From positions 62,001-126,000 of the forward strand of contig JAZGTN010000167.1 of NCBI GenBank assembly GCA_037783415.1: a stretch of DNA of 64,000 nucleotides. The letters are read 5' to 3'. Source of the DNA: Leptasterias polaris (taxonomy: Eukaryota; Echinodermata; Asteroidea; Forcipulatida; Asteriidae). The notes beneath the pieces are model-generated. The model ran no database searches. It was not told where the DNA came from and saw only the letters and a list, made by a program, of their open reading frames with translations. This document shows, in pieces, positions 55,802-64,000 of the stretch. Position numbers and translations under genes: made by a program. Position 1 is the stretch's first letter. The number at the start of each line of letters is the position of its first letter.

Positions 55802-58003
55802 GGGAGTGCCATAGATTTTTTTAAAAACGTAATGCTGATTAATATCCAAATCGTGAATAATGATACACAACATAATCATATGTGAAAGTTTCAGCTCAAT
55901 AATGTCTGCTTATGACCCCCTGCAAGTCTCGCGCGTATTATTTTAAACATTTTGGGACCACTTTGGTCCCAATCACATACGAACCAACATCTTAAACAAT
56001 TTCCAGGCATGCTTGATTGGTAAATTAAACAAAAAATCATTCTGGACCCTCATGTAACGGTCATTTCAGCTTTTGAAAAGACTATAAAGCCTTAATATAC
56101 AACGAAGTACATTGTGGGGCTAGAGCCCTATATACAGGACTCTTCCTCTGTGCTGTATACACAGTATACGAAAGGCCGCCAGGGCTTATTGTAGGGCCTA
56201 ATTGTTTGTAGTCCGCCGACAATTAATTACATCAAGAAAATCAAGAAGAGGGTAAAACACACGAATCAGCGAAATTAAAACCAAAACCCAAATGAATTTG
56301 AAGGAAATCGAACCTGTACGCTTTAGTGCAACAGTTACTAATGCCTATGATATTTCCATCCGGTTGTGGCCAATCATGTCTTTAAAAAAGTTGACCGGGC
56401 CGGGGGGGGGGGGGGGGGGTACTGCTGGCTAGCGGGAAGGGCACCCAACACGAGTGGGAGGGATGGTGGAGGGACAGCATTTATGTTTCAAACTTTTTAG
56501 CCTATTATAATACATAAAATATACTTTTCAAAATGCAATTTCAGTGTTATTTTTAATCTCCTCCAGACGCTCTAGAGTTGTACTATCGGAGAATGCATCT
56601 ATCATCAAAAATTGTTAAACTGATTGTTCCCACTTTGGTCTGGGTATGGTCGTAAAAGTGAGGCTGAAGGATTTCCTCCTTTATAGTTTTGAAAGGAATC
56701 AATTTATGATTTAAAGGTGGGCCAAATACCACAAAAACCTTCAAATGTTCTCGTAACGTTACAGCGTCAATTGGAGATTGGGACCTCTCCTCCACTGTTG
56801 TTATAAATTATTTGGTTTCGAAAAACTCTCTAAAACAACAATAATGAAATGAATTAAGCAATAAATTAACAAACAAACGGATTTTATCACGCGTGATACA
56901 GACTAGAGATTATATATTTTTTTACTTCTTAAGGCAAAGTTTACCTTTGGTTTTCAGAACCGTTCCATTGTTTTAATCATATAAAAATATAGATAATATA
57001 CAATTAAACTAACCAGTGAAAATTTCTTTTCAAAAGGTGGTCCCGTTTTTGAGATATTATCACCAAATGAATCCGGAGCGAATAAATGTCCACGCAGGAA
57101 GAATAATCCCTCATATAGGAATAAACAGTATGAGAAACATTACTGACAGTAACGCTTCTCAGATTCATATTTTGGTGCACAATAATGTTTCTGAAAATGC
57201 TTTTTACCATCAAATGCTGCTATAGGCTTCTAACCAATAGGTTTTTATTGCCATTAGTTTTAGCATAGGGCAAGGACAGAAAGGAGTGATTACCAAACGT
57301 ATAAATTCCCTTTTTTTTTTTTGCGTTGGCGTTTATTTTGTATAGCCTACTGTTCAGTTGGGCGTGGTACCGTACTGGCCTAATTTCATGACTCTTTTTA
57401 AGAACAACAATTAGCGAAGAAAATGCTTTCTTTGAATTTGTTTATATAATAAAAACCCCTATAGGCTATCATTCACATCGTTGTGACTGGTGCCACGCTA
57501 TCATTTTGCTTGGTCGCTCAACTCGGCAAAATTTACCGCTCGACAGTTTATAACGTACCGGGTATAATTGGTCCGTCATGGTCGCCCGAGCCGGAAAAAC
57601 TCCCCGATGCACCCGGAGTTACCACCCATTGGGAGAATACGATGCTGTGATAATAATCACCGTAACATTTTATTCTTTGTTGAAATCGATGTTTAAAACT
57701 TTAGAGCTTGTTAAGCAGGCCATAACAATATTTCAAAACCATTATAATAAAAAATGATTAAAAACATATTTTCCCAACAGATTTTCAGGGTTTTTGGGTG
57801 GTAAAAAGTTTTGACTGATGGCTTGACTCTACTTTTTAAAGAATTCTATAAAACACAAAATCATCATTATGCTACAATAACAGTTTTAAAACAAATACAG
57901 CTTTTTCCAAATTGATTAATTGTGATGAGTTGAAGGGAAAAGTACTTCTCCAACAGTAGGCTATTCGAATGGAAGTTTTATAACTTCGGCCATTTTGTTT
58001 TGT
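55802..58003. other. No gene; poly-G run
   Basis: It holds an 18-nt G run at 56402-56419. Several 60-70 codon ORFs show no domain features. A CpG-containing segment at 57530-57630 (GGTCGCCCGAGCCGG) is not linked to any exon that I can bound. Confidence 0.35.
56402..56419 (+). repeat. Poly-G run of 18
   Basis: An uninterrupted G run. Confidence 0.9.
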
Positions 58004-58080
58004 TAGGCCAAACAAAAAAGCTTTAGCGTCCCCGCCCGCTTCCTTTTTAGAGGCCGCCTCCCATTTTTTATTGTTACAAA
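58004..58080 (+). repeat. Harbinger-like element, left-end fragment
   Basis: GGCCAAACAAAAAAGC, then GCGTCCCCGCCCGCTTCCTT and AGAGGCCGCCTCCC, parallel to the left end of 21833-23330 (GTCCCCGCCCGCATCC, GAGGCCGCATCC). No right end is found. Confidence 0.55.
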
Positions 58081-59347
58081 GTTTTAACGATCTCTGACGA
58101 AAAAGAATTTTTTTTTAAATATAAAAAACGTCAATGATTTCCAGTTCTTTGAAGTACTGCATCTAAACTACTTGAAGATTTAGGAACGAGTTGGTCAACG
58201 TCAACTGGGAGCCAATAAACATTAAGAACACATGATTTGACTCGGGATATCACATTAATTTATTACTCATGATTGCTGAATAACATTCAGTTTGCACGTG
58301 CATTAGGTGCATCACCAATAAAGGCACAACAGTTTATACAAGTCACTGGAAATAAACGTATCCCAAACCGAGACTGAAGGGAAAATATAACATGGCCTCT
58401 TCATTTCCATTGATATTTTACACAGGAAAAAATACATTGGTGGCTTTCTTGTGGTATTGATTTCGGGATTATCATCAACAGCCATCTTTGAGTGATGTCA
58501 GGTTCCCTGTATACTGTAATGATAAACAAACATCATTTGTAAAAAGGCACCATACTATTTTCACCTCCAGCCTCATTATGGTATCATTGAGTGGACAATG
58601 CACACCTCCACGCAAGAAGGAAAGATTACATTGGAGTGTGTCCATGCAGGACATGTTGGGATAATTAAAGCTTCAACAGACGGTAGGGAGAAAGAAAACA
58701 TAACAATCTATTTGCACAATATTTCTGAATTGCATGTACTATAATAATCAAAATTACGACAGCATTTCAATTATGCACAAATCTATCTCTTCCGATTACT
58801 TTAATAAATGATGGGAAAGACCAGAGGTTTGGAACAATAAATTTTATACAAATCAGTGAATAATTAATATAAATATAATCTATGAAGTTAGCAGCTGCAA
58901 GAGCAAGTGCTAATAAATCTACTCAGACAATTTGACTGTGTATTGCAAAAAGGTGTACGAAAATATACATACAATTACTATAAATATAATCACTGAATCA
59001 GGCACAATTTTTACGCTAATATGCATCCAAGAGTTCACTTTAAATTAGTATAAATCTAAGCTGTCTTTTAAGAACTATTATTTTAATAAGTAAAATACTT
59101 TAATGTGAAAGATAAAGTCTGATTTGAAAATACACATGTTCATTCGTTATTTAAGTGCACCACAAAATGAAACACACAATTTTTTAATATGTTTTGTGTG
59201 TGCACAGTATGGCTTGCAAAAAGTTGAATATCCTATCTATATTATTTATTTTCCATTTATTTATTCAGAGAAAGATCGCAAACCAAAAACACTTAAAACT
59301 GCTGAACTTCTTGTTTAGTTTTGATTCCAAAGTTCCACAATACCCAA
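58081..59347. other. No gene recognised
   Basis: A/T-rich, with repeated ACTATAAATATAATC and AATATAAATATAATC strings at 58868-58990. Nothing coding is supported. Confidence 0.4.
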
Positions 59348-59611
59348 GCCCCTTTCACACTTTAGACTAAACTCCAAGGGAATTTCAGTTGACCCTTTCA
59401 CACTTGAATTACTAACCCCCAGCAAACACCCATGAAATAGCTGAGAGTAAGGTTAAGCAATATAACCCCCGGGCTTAGCATTTACTGAATGCTAATTTTC
59501 CCCAGGAAAATTGCATCGAGTGTGAGCAAGGGGTGGTGGTGAGGTCAAACTTCCCCAGGAATTTCCTGGAGTTTATTTCATGGGAATTGGATCTGTAGTG
59601 TGAAAAGGGCT
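59348..59611. mobile_element. Short MITE with GCCCCTTTCACACT ends
   Basis: The left end GCCCCTTTCACACTTTAGA and the right end, read inwards, GCCCTTTTCACACTACAGA are inverted. A second internal CCCTTTCACACTT occurs at about 59392. The interior contains CCCCAGGAAAATT and AATTTCCTGGAG in inverted relation. Non-coding. Confidence 0.6.
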
Positions 59612-60749
59612 ATAAAAACACTGATTTGTACAATCTATGTCGTGTCCCCTGTGTGCTATAGAACTATAATGAATACAACTTCATCATACACCAATTAACT
59701 ACTTAACCTTTTCCAGTCCATTTTCTTTACATTGATTAGATTGCAAGATGAACAAATCAACTGAATACATAGACCTTGTGGCCAAACATCAAGTACGCAC
59801 ATAAATTAAAAAGTAAAAAATAACAACAAAAAATTGACAAATATTTCTCAGCAAATGATCGTACTCAAAGCGGAAATGAATCAAATTAAAAAAATTGATC
59901 TACTAGTGTAATAACAACCAACGTGTTTACTCTCATTTGTGGAAAAACAAGACATTCTATTTCCGTCCACCGTAATTAAAATATATTGCCACTGTCAACA
60001 ATGTCCAGCATACCAATGTCCAGTTCAACCAATAAACACAATATGACATATTCTGTTAAAATATTACGATAAAAAATAGTTCCATAAATCTGTATCAGGC
60101 GGCCATCATCTCCATGTCATGTTACCAGTGTGCACTTGTAATATTAAATACTGGTTTCTCATCCTGCACAAAAAGGGCAGACTAAATCCCCGCCCCCACC
60201 AGCCTCGATTTGGTTAGATTGCTTTGAACTGGAGACAGAACAAAATGTGGTTACCTACTCACCCAAGTGTGTAACAGCCTGCAATCCTGGACCCTCCTTT
60301 GTTCAACTTTTTGTGATAGCAACCATGGACCACAATGCTTTCCTTTGTGATAGCAACCTTGGCCCTATTGTCCTCTTTTGTTATAGGTCCCTGGTTTGAA
60401 TGTGTATACCTACTCACTGACACACACAGCTGTGTTGCAGTCAATGTGTGGACATTCCTTTGTTCTATACACTTCCTATTCCTCAACACTGTAAATAACA
60501 CTGTGTGGACATGTGTAAGTCCACATAGTGTTTCAAGTCCCTATATTATGTGGTCCTCTTTTGTTCTCAGGTCCACACTTTGTATGTAGCGTTAAAACAT
60601 TTTCCTTTACATCTAATAAGAAAGACGCTTCTAGCAAAGAGCTGCGATTACCAATTTTGGGGGTGCACCCCCCTCCCCTAGTATAGGAGTCAAATGAGTG
60701 ATCTGAAACTTTAGACAATTTCAAAGAGTTGTTTGAGCACACACACCCT
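59612..60749. other. No gene; short reiterated motifs
   Basis: At 60290-60590 there are degenerate repeats of CCTTTGTT / GTGATAGCAACC and GGTCC...GTCCTCTTTTGTT strings. No coding sequence is supported. Confidence 0.35.
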
Positions 60750-61020
60750 ACAAAGCACAGAGAAATCTAAATTTGATTTATTCAACAAATCTGAGTTGAA
60801 CTGATCAGATAAATCTGATTTGAATTGATTTGACTAAATCTGAATAAAATTTATACGATAAGTCTAAATTAAATTTACTTAAAAAAACCTGAAGTGAATT
60901 GATTAGATAAATCTGTTCTGAATTGGTTTGAGAAATATGTATTTGTTAAATCTAAATTGAATTTGATAAATCTGATATTAAGTTGCTTGATACATCTGAG
61001 CTGAATGCATTTGAAAAAAC
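60750..61020 (+). repeat. Degenerate tandem repeat, roughly 22-24 bp
   Basis: Variants of GATAAATCTGATTTGAATTG recur about ten times with many substitutions, so this is an old array. Confidence 0.7.
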
Positions 61021-61540
61021 CCCAAAACATTCTAAATGACTGTCACTATGGTGTTAGATACTTCCATCTGTTTATTAATCATACCATATTGCAATTTTCT
61101 TGTGTATGAACAGCGAATAAACACAAACAAAACACAAATTTGCTAAAATGTGTTTCTTTTCTCCAAGAGTGTGGGGAAAAAACCCCAGATCACTTATGAA
61201 TGGATAGCAGAAACTGAATGCAGCTTTGCAACATGTTCATGTAATTAAATCAAGGCTGGAACACAGTCAGGCAATACTCTCAAACTCATGGCCTGATCCT
61301 AATCAACGAAACAGCCTCATTGGATACTATCAGAGTACACCCTCTCGAAGAGAGGGGACAAAAAATATCATTCAACACATGGTGGATCAATTAACACCAC
61401 AGATCTCGTTATAGCTTTCGCAGTTTGCTGGGAAATGTAACACATTGAATGCTTAAAGGGGACTGGGTGGTAGATCTTTGATTTCTTAAGGAGTGCAATC
61501 AATCAATAAACCCGTCCAGGATGAAAACATTTATCTTTCA

Positions 61541-61599
61541 TTGAAATAGGTGTCTGTTATAGACACCTATTTCAAGATAAGTGGCCAATATATTGGCCA
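61541..61599. other. Two adjacent perfect palindromes
   Basis: 61541-61555 (TTGAAATAGGTGTCT) pairs exactly with 61561-61575 across a 5-nt loop. Six bases later, 61582-61599 is the perfect palindrome TGGCCAATATATTGGCCA. They may be the centre of a decayed hairpin element; a family C fragment follows at 61840-61880. Confidence 0.85.
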
Positions 61600-62072
61600 A
61601 TTATCTTATGACTTTTGGTTGAGTCAGCATCACATCAGTGCCAATGCATCGTATCTCGATTTTGAACAAAATGTTGTATCTCCACGCAAAAACGATGTAT
61701 CGTGTTTTATTTTACGATGTTTGAGGACATTGACAGCAGCGATGGCGTTGTGAACTATTTTCTTGAGAGTCCGATGCCCGATTAAGATTTAACTTTCATG
61801 GGTTTGTTATTGAATGTATATAATGTTTGGCTGCTCCAAGTGTGGATACTGGTCTTTGACAATTACCGATGTTGATGCGTGCTTCATCTCTTAACATCTT
61901 GATAAGATTTCAGGATTATAACGCCCACACTGTACAAAGTAGCCTTTAAATCACAAGGGTTTTGCAAAACCAGAAAGTCAGACGCCTTGAAAACCATAAT
62001 GTAATCAGCAGAAAGGAGATACTCCCTCTGGGCCCTCATCATGGCTGATCAAGAGGAGCAGACGCCTCTATC

Positions 62073-62608
62073 TGCAGCCATCTATGTCGGATTCCCTGCT
62101 CGCTTGTATGATTACCGCAGCCGCCGAGTCCCATGGGACCAGTCTATTTTGCCGCCTCCAATGGCAGCCATCTTTGTATGACTTCCTGCATGCTCATGCA
62201 ATTAATGAACTGCTTGTTCTCAAGGGACCAGTCTATTACTCTGCATCAATCGGCAGCCATCTTTGTATGACTCCCTGCATGCTTATGCAATTAATGAACT
62301 GCTGGTTCTCAAGGGACCAGTCTATTACTCTGCATCCATCGGCAGCCATCTTTGTATGACTCCCTGCATGCTTATGCAATTAATGAATTGCTGGTTCTCA
62401 ATGGACCAGTCTATTACTCTGCATCAATCGGCAGCCATCTTTGTATGACTCCCTGCATGCTTATGCAATTAATAAACTGCTGGTTCTCAAGGGACCAGTC
62501 TATTTCTCTGCCTTTATTGGCAGCCATCTTTGAATGAGCCCCTTCTGTTCCTATGCGATTAATAAGCTGATGATTCTCCAGGGACCAATCTATTTTTCTG
62601 CCTCCATC
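62073..62608 (+). repeat. 89-bp tandem array, six units
   Basis: Unit starts at 62073, 62163, 62252, 62341, 62430 and 62519. The unit runs from GGCAGCCATCTTTGTATGAC through CCTGCATGCTTATGCAATTA to ACCAGTCTATTACTCTGCAT. The central units are nearly identical and the two outer ones diverged. The period is not a multiple of 3, so the repetitive ORFs here are not coding. Confidence 0.95.
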
Positions 62609-63839
62609 GGCATCAACAAGGGACTATGAATTAAAAGCCGTCATAAAAACTACACTCCCATTTGGTCTAAAGAAGGTTATGCTGATTGGTCGTCAATCAA
62701 GAATGACTTATTATCACACATATTGTAAATTTGCAAATATTGAGGAGCAAATAGTTTTGTCTACAGCAAAAATTAACATGTGTACTGTGTATGACTTGTG
62801 ATTTGTTACTGCCTAGCCGAACAAAAAAGTGCTGAGCAAAATTGTGTGCTTGGGTTTATCGATGAACTCTCAAAGGGGCCCTCAGTTGAAACACCTCCCC
62901 ATGAAGTACAAACAGTTCAGTTCATGCTTGAAAATAAATCCATTAGAACAAATATCTGACGCAATGAATTAATTAACCATAATCTCTTCAGCTATAACGC
63001 CCTAATCTCCCATAAAAAAACCAAACAACAGCAGGGCAAACAAGCCGTTTTATCATTCAATTATGCTTTGAGGCTTTCGGCAAGAGATCTCACAGATGGC
63101 TGGTTAGGAATGAATCTATGCATTCGTTAGCCACACAACATTATTGTTCCGTCATCGCAAAAACATTGTGTCAATACAAGATGGCGGCAACTTGAGCTAA
63201 TAGGAGATTTTAAGACGGCAGATGGACTAAACCTACAGGGTAAATTTCCGACTTTCACAATTACAACTCTGATCTTGGGAACACTCAAGAATAATTTGTT
63301 TAACCTTACACAAGTCTGATGCCACCAAAGAATTTTGCAAGTCTCCCTGTTAACTTGTGCAGGAGAAAAAATATGTCAATATCTCTAAATAATACCAATG
63401 GATTTATCGCCAACTCTACAAAGTACTAGCTACTTCTAGGAATAACAAAAAGTTATGCTACGTCTAGTAAAAACCAAAACTATTTCGTTTCTTTTTTAAA
63501 TAGCACTTTGAATGAATACACTGATATTGTTTATAAAAACTGGCTACAACTTTTTATCGGAAATATGAATAATCTTTGGCTTCACTCAAATCACGACCTG
63601 ATAAGAATCTCCTTTTCAGTAATTTTTTTCACTCTCCTTTTCAGTAATTTTTTTCAATACAGGAATTGGTAACTGCACAATTACAGAGTGCTTAAATGTT
63701 CAGATAAAATTCATTAACACACAGAGCTATAGTATAAATGTTAAATACATAACTGTTTGATAACTATTATTATTGGAGCTAATAGGTTCAGGTAGTTTTT
63801 CCATACATGTAGTTTAGGGTTTATGTTTTATGCAGTCAA
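62609..63839. other. No gene recognised
   Basis: A/T-rich unique sequence. A short direct repeat at 63612-63655 (CTCCTTTTCAGTAATTTTTT twice) is visible. Confidence 0.4.
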
Positions 63840-63859
63840 AGCTGGATAAACTGGCCAAT

Positions 63860-64000
63860 TAAAGAACCAGAGAAAAATGGCCGCCATGGACAGGTGGCCA
63901 TTATGGACATATGGCCATTCTATCAAGCATACATGTACATACATGTGTAACTTTCTCCTGGTGGCCAGATAAGGCAGGTGGCCACTCAATCCAGGTGGCC
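63860..64000 (+). repeat. GGTGGCC / ATGGCC-rich segment, cut by the window end
   Basis: CAGGTGGCC-type motifs recur about six times (for example ATGGACAGGTGGCCATTATG and AGGCAGGTGGCCACTC). The interval and orientation vary, and it continues past the end of the window. Confidence 0.55.

Noticed and set aside
62084..62537. Repetitive ORFs MYDSLHAYAINELLV-type
   Set aside because: Shadow of the 89-bp array; the frame changes between units.

Overview
This 64 kb window looks like animal nuclear DNA, most likely from an echinoderm and perhaps a sea star. It is AT-rich and intron- and repeat-dominated. Short coding exons are bounded by GT/AG splice sites. There are many palindromic MITE-type elements, tRNA-derived SINEs, scattered ACATGTACATG microsatellite pieces and unusually many long G or C runs. 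The species assignment rests on the style of the repeats and is an inference. There is no sign of bacterial operons, rRNA or CRISPR.

Host genes. Four short minus-strand exons (18649-18443, 14250-14185, 3145-3017, 2874-2842) have splice-like borders and compatible phase-0 junctions. They probably belong to one gene that continues past the left edge. A second minus-strand gene starts in a CpG-rich segment near 53.1-53.5 kb with a probable untranslated exon and has its first coding exon at 47371-47042. I do not recognise either protein.

Centre of the window. A nearly complete DIRS-type tyrosine-recombinase retrotransposon, 25000-30890, lies on the minus strand. In coding order it has an inverted terminal repeat, a 30-nt A tract, a gag-like ORF, an RT/RNase H/methyltransferase-like ORF with one frameshift, an overlapping tyrosine recombinase ORF, an internal complementary region and the second inverted repeat. 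The 146-bp repeats appear identical, and the internal region matches the two outer ends joined head to tail, so the copy looks young.

Other mobile DNA. There are two oppositely oriented copies of a 1.2-1.3 kb hAT-like element with 8-bp target duplications (33508-34746 and 42326-43635). A 565-bp element carries reiterated TACGAAGTGTC-type motifs and an 8-bp duplication (17116-17680). A 1.5 kb element has Harbinger-like ends and a TAA duplication (21833-23330), and a TA-flanked element lies at 49130-49605. Several families of short hairpin MITEs are present, with SINE copies at 3980-4625 and 24020-24171. A 5'-truncated non-LTR retrotransposon lies at 35836-36894, and beside it is a direct duplication of about 570 bp (36869-37440 and 38001-38558).

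Tandem repeats include a 32-bp array (15500-15705), a 16-bp array (44915-45178), an 89-bp array (62073-62608) and a degenerate TTTATT-rich tract (53940-54900). The remaining stretches hold no gene that I can support.
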